Shown here piece by piece: positions 13,890-21,858 of a DNA stretch of 33,386 nt. The notes under the pieces were generated by a model. It did not search any database and had not been told where the DNA came from. It saw nothing but the letters and a program-made list of their open reading frames with translations. Every line of letters starts with the position of its first letter. The stretch's first letter is position 1. The position numbers and the translations under genes are program-made. This stretch comes from Candidatus Gastranaerophilales bacterium (GTDB taxonomy: Bacteria > Cyanobacteriota > Vampirovibrionia > Gastranaerophilales > Gastranaerophilaceae): positions 1 to 33,386 of the forward strand of contig CALVAS010000017.1 of the NCBI GenBank assembly GCA_944325585.1, read 5' to 3'.

Positions 13890-15092
13890 ATGAAAACATT
13901 AAAATCAATGCGTCTGCATATAGGAATTTTCGGCAAAACAAATGTTGGAAAATCCTCGTTTTTAAACAGAATCGCCTCACAGAATATCTCAATTGTATCA
14001 GAAATCGCCGGAACAACTACTGATATTGTAGAAAAGTCCATGGAACTTCTGCCTGTTGGGCCGGTAAGATTTTTAGATACGGCGGGCATTGATGATGAAA
14101 CCGAACTCGGCGCAAAAAGGCTTGAAAAAACAAGGTCTGTGATAAACAGAACTGATGTTGCAGTTATTTTGTGCGACTTTAACGGGATTGACGATTATGA
14201 AAAAGAATTGATTAAAAAGTTTGAAGAATTGAAGATTCCGTATCTTGTTGTTGTGAACAAAATTGATGAAAAACCGCTCTCTGATGATAAGTACAATGAA
14301 ATTCTCGAACAAGTTCAGAATGAAAAATTAATTTTAAAAACCTCTGTCAAAACTGATAAAGATATCGTTTTCAGGTTTAAAGACGCGCTTGTTAAACTTC
14401 TCCCTGATGATTTTGTAAATTCGCCGAAAATCGCGGGCGATCTTGTGCCGCCTAAAAGCACCGTTATCCTTGTGATTCCGATTGACAAAGAGGCGCCGAA
14501 GGGAAGAATCATTCTCCCGCAGGTTCAGACACTAAGGGATTTGCTTGACAGCGACTGCCTGACTTATGTTGTTAAAGAAACCGAACTTAAAGACGCGCTT
14601 GACAATCTAAAAACTCCGCCGTCGCTTGTCGTAACAGACAGTCAGGCTTTCAAAAAGGTGGCGGAAATCGTGCCTGAAAACATTCCGTTAACATCATTTT
14701 CAATTCTTTTTGCACGGCTGAAAGGTGATTTGCAGGCGTTTACGGATGGCGCAAAAGCAATTGAAAACCTCAAAGACGGCGACAAAATTCTGATTTTGGA
14801 AAGCTGCACACACCATGCAATTGAAGATGATATAGGCAGGGTCAAAATTCCAAACTGGCTGAAACAAAAAACCGGCAAAAATCTTATTATAGAAAATTAT
14901 GCAGGACATGATTTTCCGGATATATCAGACTATGCGCTTGTCATCCACTGCGGAGCCTGTATGACAAACAGACGTGAGGTTTTATCAAGAATTCTGATTG
15001 CGCAGGAAAGAAATATTCCGATAACCAATTACGGGATTGTAATTTCGTATTGCCTTGGAATTTTGCCGAGAGCGGTGAAGATTTTCAATTAA
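13890..15092 (+). CDS. hydF: [FeFe]-hydrogenase H-cluster maturation GTPase HydF
   Basis: Scaffold on which the diiron subcluster made by HydE and HydG is completed and handed to HydA. The 400 residues are normal length. The N-terminal GTPase domain has the P-loop GKTNVGKSS (15-23), DTAG (63-66) and NKID (123-126). The C-terminal [4Fe-4S] site shows CTHH (306-309) and HCGAC (353-357), the CxH...HCxxC ligand set of HydF. AGGGGG lies 6 nt before the ATG. It follows rpsO and its terminator and is not linked to the hydrogenase operon at 918-6230, which it must serve; hydE and hydG are not in this window. Confidence 0.97.
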   Translation: MKTLKSMRLHIGIFGKTNVGKSSFLNRIASQNISIVSEIAGTTTDIVEKSMELLPVGPVRFLDTAGIDDETELGAKRLEKTRSVINRTDVAVILCDFNGIDDYEKELIKKFEELKIPYLVVVNKIDEKPLSDDKYNEILEQVQNEKLILKTSVKTDKDIVFRFKDALVKLLPDDFVNSPKIAGDLVPPKSTVILVIPIDKEAPKGRIILPQVQTLRDLLDSDCLTYVVKETELKDALDNLKTPPSLVVTDSQAFKKVAEIVPENIPLTSFSILFARLKGDLQAFTDGAKAIENLKDGDKILILESCTHHAIEDDIGRVKIPNWLKQKTGKNLIIENYAGHDFPDISDYALVIHCGACMTNRREVLSRILIAQERNIPITNYGIVISYCLGILPRAVKIFN

Positions 15093-15133
15093 TTCACTAA
15101 CGCGGTTTTCCGGCCAAACTTCACGCCTGATAT

Positions 15134-15352
15134 TTAAAATTTACAGTTAAAAATATCTTCTATATTAACTTTCAAAGCATCCGAAATATTTTTAAGATTT
15201 TTTAGTTTTATATTGTTAATTCCGCGCTCCAGCGTGCTTATAGAGTTCAAACTCAGTCCGGAACTGAATGCCAGCTCTTCCTGTGACATTTCATTTTTTA
15301 GTCTAAGATATCTTACGCTTTGTCCGATTTTGAACAAAAATTCATCTCTCAT
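15134..15352 (-). CDS. Small XRE-family helix-turn-helix regulator
   Basis: DNA-binding regulator of 72 residues, a bare Cro/CI-type domain: MSQEELAFSSGLSLNSISTLERG (22-44) is the helix-turn-helix, and helices 4-5 follow (LKNISDALKVNIEDIF). I place the start at ATG 15352 (MRDEFLFKIG); the longer frame to 15391 runs into the palindrome. TACACT ends 6 nt before this ATG and no ribosome site is present. It is divergent from a prepilin gene, and a 15-bp-arm palindrome covers the shared promoter region, so it probably controls both itself and the pilin (inference). The size and organisation resemble restriction-modification controller proteins, but no such system is nearby. Confidence 0.88.
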   Translation of the reverse strand: MRDEFLFKIGQSVRYLRLKNEMSQEELAFSSGLSLNSISTLERGINNIKLKNLKNISDALKVNIEDIFNCKF

Positions 15353-15387
15353 AACAAAAGTGTAATATATTGACAACTTCTCTTCTA

Positions 15388-15421
15388 ACAAATAAACTTG
15401 TATTATTACAAGTTTATTTGT
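15388..15421. promoter_or_regulatory. 34-nt palindrome, candidate operator between XRE gene and prepilin
   Basis: ACAAATAAACTTGTA, a 4-nt loop, then its exact complement TACAAGTTTATTTGT. It overlaps a plausible prepilin promoter (TTGTAT 15398-15403, 17 nt, TAATAC 15421-15426) and the -35 of a plausible regulator promoter on the other strand (TTGTTA 15391-15386, 16 nt, TATATT 15369-15364). The position fits an operator for the adjacent XRE protein. Confidence 0.65.
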
Positions 15422-15445
15422 AATACAAACATTAGAGAGGTAATT

Positions 15446-16201
15446 ATGTTTGATAAATTTAATAAAGCGAAAGCCTTCACACTGTCAGAAGTGCTGATAA
15501 CACTCGGAATAATCGGTATTATCGCCGCAATGACTCTGCCGTCTCTTGTCGGCAGATATCAGGAAAAAGTTACTGTAACAAGATTAAAAAAATACTATTC
15601 AATTCTCTCACAGGCTTTTGAACGTTCTGTCTATGATACCCAGACCAACCCCAAAGATTGGGGAATGGGAGATATGTATGACGCTCAAAGCCACATAAAT
15701 TTCGCCAATCATTTTGTACCTTATCTCAATATCAGCCAAAACTGCGTTGGAAAAGATAACAACTATGCGATGAAACACTGCTTTGCTACAGGTGATAATG
15801 CCAATCCAATATATTATGCTCACGTTGTTTTAAATGATGGAACAAGAGTATCTTTCAGACTGTGGTGGAGCGACTGCCAAGGAAAGTTTGGCACATCAAA
15901 ACCGCTTGAAAGCGTATGCGGTTCAATTGGTCTAGATTTGAACGGTAATAAAGCACCTAATCAATTGGGACAGGATCGATTTGACTTTTATTTAACAAAT
16001 TTGGGAGTTTTTCCAGCGGGCACCCAAACTGAAACTCGTTTGTCATTCAGCACATACTGTGACAAAGATGCAGGCTGGGGAACAAGCATTGGAGGATTTG
16101 GCAACGGCACAGGCTGTACAGCCTGGGTTTTGTATAATGAAAATATGGAGTATTTGAGATGTTCCGATTTAGATTGGAGCGGTAAAAATAAATGCCGTTA
16201 A
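15446..16201 (+). CDS. Type IV prepilin-like protein, intact
   Basis: Secreted pilin or pseudopilin of 251 residues. The start is ATG 15446, with GAGAGG 5 nt upstream; the longer frame from 15398 begins inside the palindrome. The leader MFDKFNKAKA is cut before FTLSEVLITLGIIGIIAAMTLPSLV, with Glu at +5 and a hydrophobic helix, so this copy is intact without any homopolymer. The globular domain has several Cys pairs and GLDLNGNKAPNQLGQD, the motif shared with the other two prepilins. The C-terminus has further Cys and Trp residues. The XRE regulator upstream probably controls it. It could be a major pilin, a minor pilin or a secretion pseudopilin; sequence alone does not decide. Confidence 0.88.
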   Translation: MFDKFNKAKAFTLSEVLITLGIIGIIAAMTLPSLVGRYQEKVTVTRLKKYYSILSQAFERSVYDTQTNPKDWGMGDMYDAQSHINFANHFVPYLNISQNCVGKDNNYAMKHCFATGDNANPIYYAHVVLNDGTRVSFRLWWSDCQGKFGTSKPLESVCGSIGLDLNGNKAPNQLGQDRFDFYLTNLGVFPAGTQTETRLSFSTYCDKDAGWGTSIGGFGNGTGCTAWVLYNENMEYLRCSDLDWSGKNKCR

Positions 16202-16279
16202 ATATTTTAATCAACATAATTTTTCTAATTAATTCAAAGATATGATATAAAAATAAATTGTTTCGGGTAAAATAGAATT

Positions 16280-16603
16280 ATGTATGATTATATGCCCGAA
16301 AATGAAGATAAAGATTTACGCGCCGTCGGACTTGAATTGATGTTTATGACTCCTGAAAAAGGCTCAAAAGAAGAAGGCGTGACAGCGGTTGAGCTTGCCA
16401 AAATGGTTGAACTCCCGCTTGAAGTTGTTAAAAAGAAACTTTTAGTTCTTAAGGATGCGGGCGTTGTTCAGGTCAAAGGGATTAATCCGAAATATTGGAA
16501 GTTTGACAATTACAGTTTTCAGCGTATGGATGAAAATGATGAAGTTTTCAAACTTTTGTGCAGTTTTGACGACGTGGATTTTGACAAATATTTTCAGTAT
16601 TGA
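16280..16603 (+). CDS. Winged-helix DNA-binding protein
   Basis: Probable small transcription factor of 107 residues. The core GVTAVELAKMVELPLEVVKKKLLVLKDAGVVQVKG (~38-72) reads as helix-turn-helix followed by a wing, like MarR/ArsR-type domains, and the C-terminus is acidic and aromatic. No sensor cysteines or ligand domain are evident. TAAAAT ends 6 nt before the ATG with no ribosome site, so translation is probably leaderless. It converges on mnmE with only 3 nt between stops. Target unknown. Confidence 0.75.
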   Translation: MYDYMPENEDKDLRAVGLELMFMTPEKGSKEEGVTAVELAKMVELPLEVVKKKLLVLKDAGVVQVKGINPKYWKFDNYSFQRMDENDEVFKLLCSFDDVDFDKYFQY

Positions 16604-16606
16604 TAG

Positions 16607-17941
16607 TTACTTCCCGATACAGAAATGGTCAAAAATATTGTTTAATATATCATCCGTAATGACTTCACCCGTAATTTCATCCAAAAACAGCAGCGCAGAC
16701 TTTAAATCAATTGAAATTAAGTCCTGAAGTTCGCCGATTTTTGCAGCCTCAAGCGCTCTGATTAAACTTTCGCGGCACTTTTTAAGACAATCCACCTGAC
16801 GCTCGTTTGTAATATATTCTGTATCCTCAAGCGAAAAATCACATACCTTTTGTTTAATTTGTTCCCGAAGTTCGTTTATCCCCTCACCGGTTTTGGTCGA
16901 AATGTAAAACTTTCCGTCCTCACGTTTTTCAATCAGGTCGCATTTGTTCGCAACTTCAAGATGAAGTTTATTTTTCACAAGTTCATAAATCTCTTTATCA
17001 TCATCAGTCAAACCCGCTGACGCGTCGTATAAAAATATAACCAGATCAGCTTCATCAACTGACTGTTTTGAAAATTCAATCCCGATTTCCTCAACTTTGC
17101 CGACATCTTCACAATCGCGTATTCCCGCTGTATCAATCAAAGTTACCGCAACATCCAGATCCAGAGTCTCTTTAATTACATCACGCGTTGTACCCGCAAT
17201 ATCTGTTACAATTGCGCGGTTTGCATTCAATAAGGAATTAAAAAGAGAAGACTTTCCGACATTCGGACGCCCGACAATCGCAACCTTAATTCCCTGACGC
17301 AAAATGTTTGATGAGCGCGCACACTCCAAAATATTATCAATTTCCGATAAGGATTTTTCAAAACTTTCAATAAGGTACGAATATTCAGGCTCTGCAACAT
17401 CTTCAGGAAAATCAATTCCCGCAACAATTCTTGAAAGCGTTTCAAAAATCTGCCCCTTAATTTCGCAAACCTTGTCGCGGAGAACTCCGGACAAATTTTT
17501 AGCCGATTGCATAGCAAAATTCCGCGTTTTTGCATGAATCAAATCCGCAACAGCCTCTGCCTGCGACAAATCCATTTTTTTATTCAAAAAAGCGCGTTTT
17601 GTAAATTCTCCGCGCTCTGCCATCCGCGCACCGTTTTTAATCGTTAAATCAAGAATATTTTTAACAACATTCACTCCGCCGTGGCAATGAATTTCAATAA
17701 CGTCTTCGCCTGTGTAGCTGTGAGGTTTTCTGAACGGAAGAATAAGAACTTCATCAACCCTTTTTTCGCCGTCCAAAATCCATCCGTGTGCGATTTTGCC
17801 TGCCTCAAGATTGTGTTTTGAAAACATTTTATCAATGATTTCAAAACAATTGTCGCCCGAAATTCTGATAACACCGACTCCGCCTGTTCCTAAAGGCGTT
17901 GCAATCGCTGTTATTGTATCAAATTCCTGTAAAATATTCAT
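16607..17941 (-). CDS. mnmE: tRNA modification GTPase MnmE
   Basis: With MnmG it adds the carboxymethylaminomethyl group to U34 of certain tRNAs. The 444 residues (start MNILQEFDTITAIATPLGTGGVGVIRISG) show the formyl-THF-binding N-domain, a helical domain and the inserted G domain: GRPNVGKSS (224-232), the GTTRD switch (250-254), DTAG (270-273) and NKCD (332-335). The end CIGK is the invariant catalytic Cys motif. A longer frame to 17983 exists but the family N-terminus begins at 17941, and TATAAT ends 6 nt before this ATG. No mnmG is adjacent. Confidence 0.98.
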   Translation of the reverse strand: MNILQEFDTITAIATPLGTGGVGVIRISGDNCFEIIDKMFSKHNLEAGKIAHGWILDGEKRVDEVLILPFRKPHSYTGEDVIEIHCHGGVNVVKNILDLTIKNGARMAERGEFTKRAFLNKKMDLSQAEAVADLIHAKTRNFAMQSAKNLSGVLRDKVCEIKGQIFETLSRIVAGIDFPEDVAEPEYSYLIESFEKSLSEIDNILECARSSNILRQGIKVAIVGRPNVGKSSLFNSLLNANRAIVTDIAGTTRDVIKETLDLDVAVTLIDTAGIRDCEDVGKVEEIGIEFSKQSVDEADLVIFLYDASAGLTDDDKEIYELVKNKLHLEVANKCDLIEKREDGKFYISTKTGEGINELREQIKQKVCDFSLEDTEYITNERQVDCLKKCRESLIRALEAAKIGELQDLISIDLKSALLFLDEITGEVITDDILNNIFDHFCIGK

Positions 17942-17947
17942 AAAACA

Positions 17948-17977
17948 ATTATACATGAAAAAGAACGGACTTGTAAA
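17948..17977 (-). promoter_or_regulatory. Promoter for leaderless mnmE
   Basis: On the minus strand TTTACA (17977-17972), an 18-nt spacer and TATAAT (17953-17948), which ends 6 nt before the mnmE ATG. The -35 overlaps the stem of the upstream terminator. Confidence 0.65.
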
Positions 17978-17988
17978 AAACAAATCCG
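17958..17988 (-). terminator. Terminator of the 18078-18719 gene
   Basis: On the minus strand CGGATTTGT pairs with ACAAGTCCG (one G-U pair) around a five-T loop and is followed by TTCTTTTT. It lies about 90 nt after the upstream stop and overlaps the mnmE promoter, so the two transcription units are packed together. Confidence 0.65.
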
Positions 17989-18077
17989 CCCTCTTTATTT
18001 AGGAAAAATTTATGCGAAAAACACATTCAGTGCTTTTATCTGCAAACACGCAGCTTCAAAACTATACCGTGCTGTTA

Positions 18078-18719
18078 TTACCATCTTGAAAATAATGTAG
18101 ATGCAATAGATGCCGCAAGACGCGCATAATCACCGAGCCCGCTGCCGGATGAAGACTGACTGTTATTATACGAATTGCCGGAATTACTGTTGCTTGCAGC
18201 CTGCTGAAGATAACTTAAAATATTTGAATTAGTCTGGTTCTGAACACCATTTAGAAAATCCAGATAATTATATCTTCTGCTGAGTTCATTATTAATCAGT
18301 TCATCCTGCTTTGCAAGAATATCCTGAGTTAATGAGTTCATCGCATCGGCACGGTTGGATTCTATATCATTCAAATTGTTCATGAATATAGAATTGTCAA
18401 AGTTTCCGAATCTTGAGGCAATATCTGTTTTCAAATCGTCAAGCATCGGAGTGTAAATGTCATTAATGGTTTCCAGACCTTTTTGAGTATATGAATTAAG
18501 CTGATTTTGCATATTTTTTTGGGTATCTTCCGAAAAAACATTAATTTTGGGAAGGTTTTCCAAAAAAGAATTCTGTGCATAATCGTATATGTTTTTTTCA
18601 GCGTCCGACATATTATAGTTTGAATAAACCGTATTGCCATTTTTGTACTGCGACGCTTTTTCTTGACCGTTAACGGTGACAACACCGCTTGAATATGCGG
18701 GTTTTGAAGATTTTCCCAT
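18078..18719 (-). CDS. Hypothetical helical protein with Ser/Asn/Gly-rich tail
   Basis: No family recognised. I set the start at MGKSSKPAY (18719), which has AAAGGGAC 5 nt upstream. The 213 residues have a short basic N-terminus, a long polar helical body (residues ~40-160, with RFGNFDNSIFMNNLNDIESNRADAMNSLTQDI), an Asn/Ser/Gly low-complexity stretch (~175-195) and a short hydrophobic end (YARLAASIASTLFSRW). The pattern of a long alpha-helical body with RFG-x-x-DNS and a Gly/Ser tail resembles small internal or ejection proteins of tailed phages, but no other phage gene is nearby. Function and location unknown. Confidence 0.65.
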   Translation of the reverse strand: MGKSSKPAYSSGVVTVNGQEKASQYKNGNTVYSNYNMSDAEKNIYDYAQNSFLENLPKINVFSEDTQKNMQNQLNSYTQKGLETINDIYTPMLDDLKTDIASRFGNFDNSIFMNNLNDIESNRADAMNSLTQDILAKQDELINNELSRRYNYLDFLNGVQNQTNSNILSYLQQAASNSNSGNSYNNSQSSSGSGLGDYARLAASIASTLFSRW

Positions 18720-18854
18720 TTTTTGTCCCTTTCTGTTGTTTAGGGACAACATTTGAGTTCTTAATAAGGCGATAAATTATTATAACATTGATTTTGAAAT
18801 TTTGTCCAGCATGAAAATCATTCGTCGGAATTATACAGTTGGTGATTTTTATAT

Positions 18855-18860
18855 TATAAT
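18855..18860 (+). promoter_or_regulatory. -10 box for leaderless TPR gene
   Basis: TATAAT ends 7 nt before ATG 18868. No ribosome site lies in between, so the transcript start probably coincides with the start codon. Confidence 0.5.
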
Positions 18861-18867
18861 TAAAATT

Positions 18868-20634
18868 ATGGATAAGATGAAATTAGATGAAATCAATCAG
18901 CTTGTAGTTGATAAAAAATTTGAAGAAGCAAAAAACGAACTTCTGAAATATAATCTGGATGAAGAAAAAGAAATTGATACACTGAAACTTCTGGGGCTTT
19001 GCAATGTCAACCTTGACCTGTATAAGGAAGGCCAGAGCAACTTTGAAACCGTTGTAAAATATGACCCCGAAGATGCTTCAAGCTGGTTTTATCTTGCCAA
19101 CTGCTACGACAATCTTGATGATGTAATTCATGCAAAGGCTGCATATCAAAAAGTTATTGAGTTAAGAGAGAATTTTCTGGATGCATACAAAAACCTGTGT
19201 ATTTTGTACGTAAAATGTGAAGAACCCGAAAATGCAATAGAACTTGCCAAAAAAGCACTTGAATTTGAAAAAGAAGATTATACTCTCTATTACATAATCG
19301 GAACTGCTTATATGTCAATGAAAAACTTCAAAGACAGTGTAAAATATCTTGAAAAAGCACTTGAATTAAATCCGGAACATTCACAGCTTTACAACAATCT
19401 CGGAACTTCTTATATAACAATCGGAAAGCTCGACAAAGCATACAAAAACTTTTTAAAGGCAAGTGAATTTGATCCGGACAATTCAATCACATACTTTAAT
19501 ATCGCATCAATTTTGCAGCTGAAAAATAAACATAAAAAAGCATGTGAATATTTTGAAAAAGCATACAAAATAGATCCGGAAGACAGTTATCTGGTCGCAC
19601 TTGCACTTTCCGAAACAAAATGCGGCAAATACGACAGCGCAATAGCGCATTACAAAACCCTGATAAGCCACCATCCGGAAAAAGATATTTATCAATACAA
19701 TCTTGCCTGCTGCTACGAAATGAAAGAGGATTATAATTATGCAATCGGAATTTTGTCCCATCTTGTGATGCTTAATCCCAAATCCGCAACAATGGCGCAG
19801 AAACTTGCAAACTTATACATAAAAGTAAGAAAACCCGCTCAGGCAAAAGATATTTATGAAAAAATTCTGCTTCAAGGCAATGTTAATGAAGATTTGTATT
19901 ATGAATTTGCCCATGTCTGCATTTTGACAAATGATACTGACAAAGCGGAAAAAATTCTCAAAAAAGTCATAGAGCTTAATCCGGAGCACGCCAATGCTCA
20001 TAAAGATCTGGGGGTAATTTATTTAAGCAAAAGACTCTTTGATTACGCAAAAGACGAATTTGAAACAGCATACAAAATTGCCCCCGATAGTTTTCAAATT
20101 GTTTTTGAGTACGCAAATTATCTTCATGCAACGACCGAATTTCAAAAAGCTGATGAAATGTATAAAAAAGCACTTGAATTTGAACCGGAAAACAGAGATG
20201 CACTTGCATTTTCCGCATTGAATAAACTTCACACCAACGATTTGGAAAATGCGAAAGAACAAATAGATCATGCGATAGCGCACTCAGTTCACAACAGTTT
20301 TTTGTTATACATTGCGGGAAAAGTCAGATTTGCACTGAAGGATTTTGAAGGCGCCAAAGACTTTTTGATAAAATCTTACGAACTGGAAAAAGTCGAAGAT
20401 GTTGAAAATCTTCTTGGAATTTGTTATTTTGAACTCGGCAACTTTGCGCAGGCAAACGTCATATTTGAAAATCTGTTGAAAACAAACCCCGGCAACATCA
20501 ATCTTTTGTTAAACCGCGCCAAATGTTTTGAAAAGATGAATGACAGCGACTCTGCTCTAAAAACTCTTGAAAAAGCAGTCGAAATATTCCCTGACTGCGA
20601 AGAAGCGCATGAAATGATCAGACGCCTTTCATAA
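18868..20634 (+). CDS. Long tetratricopeptide-repeat protein
   Basis: Scaffold-type protein of 588 residues made almost entirely of 34-residue TPR units. Examples are ASSWFYLANCYDNLDDVIHAKAAYQKVIELRENFLDAYKNL, YTLYYIIGTAYMSMKNFKDSVKYLEKALELNPEHSQLYNNLGTSYITIGKLDKAYKNFLKASEFDPDN and AHKDLGVIYLSKRLFDYAKDEFETAYKIAPDS. I count roughly 16 units. It has no signal peptide, membrane segment or other domain. The start at 18868 (MDKMKLDEINQL) is preferred over the longer frame at 18802, which adds a non-TPR basic stretch and lies in the promoter. Pilus assembly, secretion or outer-membrane biogenesis scaffolds are possible roles, but nothing nearby specifies the partner. Confidence 0.9.
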   Translation: MDKMKLDEINQLVVDKKFEEAKNELLKYNLDEEKEIDTLKLLGLCNVNLDLYKEGQSNFETVVKYDPEDASSWFYLANCYDNLDDVIHAKAAYQKVIELRENFLDAYKNLCILYVKCEEPENAIELAKKALEFEKEDYTLYYIIGTAYMSMKNFKDSVKYLEKALELNPEHSQLYNNLGTSYITIGKLDKAYKNFLKASEFDPDNSITYFNIASILQLKNKHKKACEYFEKAYKIDPEDSYLVALALSETKCGKYDSAIAHYKTLISHHPEKDIYQYNLACCYEMKEDYNYAIGILSHLVMLNPKSATMAQKLANLYIKVRKPAQAKDIYEKILLQGNVNEDLYYEFAHVCILTNDTDKAEKILKKVIELNPEHANAHKDLGVIYLSKRLFDYAKDEFETAYKIAPDSFQIVFEYANYLHATTEFQKADEMYKKALEFEPENRDALAFSALNKLHTNDLENAKEQIDHAIAHSVHNSFLLYIAGKVRFALKDFEGAKDFLIKSYELEKVEDVENLLGICYFELGNFAQANVIFENLLKTNPGNINLLLNRAKCFEKMNDSDSALKTLEKAVEIFPDCEEAHEMIRRLS

Positions 20635-20676
20635 ATACCACCCCCGAAGGCCTGCTTCGGCAAGATACAAAAAAGC

Positions 20677-20701
20677 AAAAAGGCGATTGAAACAATCGCC
20701 T
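20677..20701 (-). terminator. Rho-independent terminator of the GGDEF gene
   Basis: AGGCGATTG pairs with CAATCGCCT (9 bp, 3-nt loop) and is followed on the minus strand by five T, then GC and more T. It lies about 160 nt after the stop at 20860. A separate CCGAAG/CTTCGG hairpin at 20644-20660 lies just after the TPR stop without a T-run. Confidence 0.8.
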
Positions 20702-20859
20702 GATAACCAGATTTACACTATGTAAGTGTTCAGAAAGGAAGTCTTTTAGTGGTTTTCTGTTTTTATCCCCCGCTAAGTTTAAGGGTTAATCACATTGAAC
20801 CGTTTTTGAAATTTATTGGGAAATTCCGCACAATTGCTGCACGAAATTCCTGTCAGCCG

Positions 20860-21732
20860 TTACTCTCCCAAATTTATCTGAGAGAATTGAACTATTTTAT
20901 TTTTGCCGCGTTTTTTCGCATTGTATAAAGCGTGTTCCGCATAACGAATAATCGTATTTACGTCCTCATCTGTATCTTCAAGACACGGATAAGTTGATAT
21001 TCCGCCTGAAATCGTAATCGGATGTCTCTCTTCTTCTCCTGCGGGAATAAATTCCATTTTTTCAATGTCGCGGCGGAAACGTTCCGCAAAAAGAAATGCA
21101 TTTTCTTCAGACGTGTTCGGCAGAATCAAAAGAAACTCTTCATCCCCGTATCTTGTCAAAATATCTTCTTTTCTGATAAGCTGTTTCAACTTGTCAGCAA
21201 TAGAACGAAGTAAAACGTCTCCCCAGTCATATCCGTAAATATCATTTACGACTTTAAAGAAGTCTAAATCGAACAAAAGACATGAAAGTTTGGTTCCGTA
21301 ACGTTTTGCCCGTGACATTTCCTGTTCCAGACGTTCATGAAGATATTTTCTGTTATGCAGTCCTGTCAACTCGTCAGTTGTTGAAACCTGTAAAAGTTTT
21401 TCGCGTAAATCACGGATTTTCAACATTGATTTTGCTCTTATCAAAAGTTCATCATTATCAACCGGAGTTTTAATCATATCGTACGTATAAGCACGAACAG
21501 TCGAACCCTTGAACACTTCGCCCACAAAAAGCACCGGTGCCTTGAATTTGACAACCATCAAAACATCTTTTATATCCGGAACATCTTCAACAACAATCAA
21601 AGCCGGATTAAGCATTTCATAATCACGTAATTTTTCGGCATCTTCAATTCTAACGTTAACATCCTCAATACCTGACAAAACATCAGCAAGAGAAGAGGAT
21701 TTTTTACTTGTGTAAACAATTATATTTTTCAT
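20860..21732 (-). CDS. Receiver-like and degenerate GGDEF domain protein
   Basis: Member of the diguanylate cyclase family, 290 residues. The first ~105 residues have a receiver-like alternation of strands and helices ending in KTP, but the expected phosphate-accepting Asp is replaced in LIVVEDVPD, so it is probably not phosphorylated in the normal way. The GGDEF domain (~115-285) has DLDFFKVVND (155-164) for metal and substrate binding and RKED (187-190), an intact inhibitory I-site exactly five residues before the signature. The signature itself is GDEEF (196-200) instead of GG(D/E)EF: the second Gly is Asp. Either activity is reduced or it acts as a c-di-GMP receptor (inference). AGGA precedes the ATG. 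It is divergent from the alarmone-synthetase-like gene. Confidence 0.88.
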   Translation of the reverse strand: MKNIIVYTSKKSSSLADVLSGIEDVNVRIEDAEKLRDYEMLNPALIVVEDVPDIKDVLMVVKFKAPVLFVGEVFKGSTVRAYTYDMIKTPVDNDELLIRAKSMLKIRDLREKLLQVSTTDELTGLHNRKYLHERLEQEMSRAKRYGTKLSCLLFDLDFFKVVNDIYGYDWGDVLLRSIADKLKQLIRKEDILTRYGDEEFLLILPNTSEENAFLFAERFRRDIEKMEFIPAGEEERHPITISGGISTYPCLEDTDEDVNTIIRYAEHALYNAKKRGKNKIVQFSQINLGE

Positions 21733-21766
21733 CTTCTGTCCTAACTGTCAACTTACTCTTAGAAAA

Positions 21767-21796
21767 ATTCTATCACGGCGCATGATGTAAATCCAA
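21767..21796 (-). promoter_or_regulatory. Promoter of the GGDEF gene
   Basis: Minus strand TTGGAT (21796-21791), an 18-nt spacer and an extended TGA-TAGAAT (-10 at 21772-21767), giving a leader of about 30 nt that includes the AGGA ribosome site. Confidence 0.55.
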
Positions 21797-21797
21797 T

Positions 21798-21826
21798 TTG
21801 TAACAATCACTTAACAAAGTTAAAGT
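21798..21826 (+). promoter_or_regulatory. Promoter with internal inverted repeat, upstream of the 956-aa gene
   Basis: TTGTAA (21798-21803), a 17-nt spacer and TAAAGT (21821-21826). The inverted repeat TTAAC-AAA-GTTAA (21811-21823) overlaps the spacer and -10, so a repressor could bind here. The promoter is back to back with that of the GGDEF gene. Confidence 0.45.
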
Positions 21827-21858
21827 TTAATAAAAAAAAAGCCGTCAACCAGAAAGTT

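Noticed and set aside
13953-14100. HydF read as a second MnmE/Era-type GTPase
   Set aside because: The C-terminal CxH...HCxxC cluster site is specific to HydF; only the G domain is shared with MnmE.
18012-18089. 25-codon frame with AGGAAAAA ribosome-like sequence on the plus strand, between mnmE and the 18078 gene
   Set aside because: It overlaps the 3' end of the minus-strand gene, has no clear promoter, and the purine-rich stretch may be chance.
20635-20859. Possible small RNA in the 225-nt gap between the TPR and GGDEF genes
   Set aside because: It holds one clear terminator for the GGDEF gene and one short hairpin; no promoter or additional structure supports an independent RNA.
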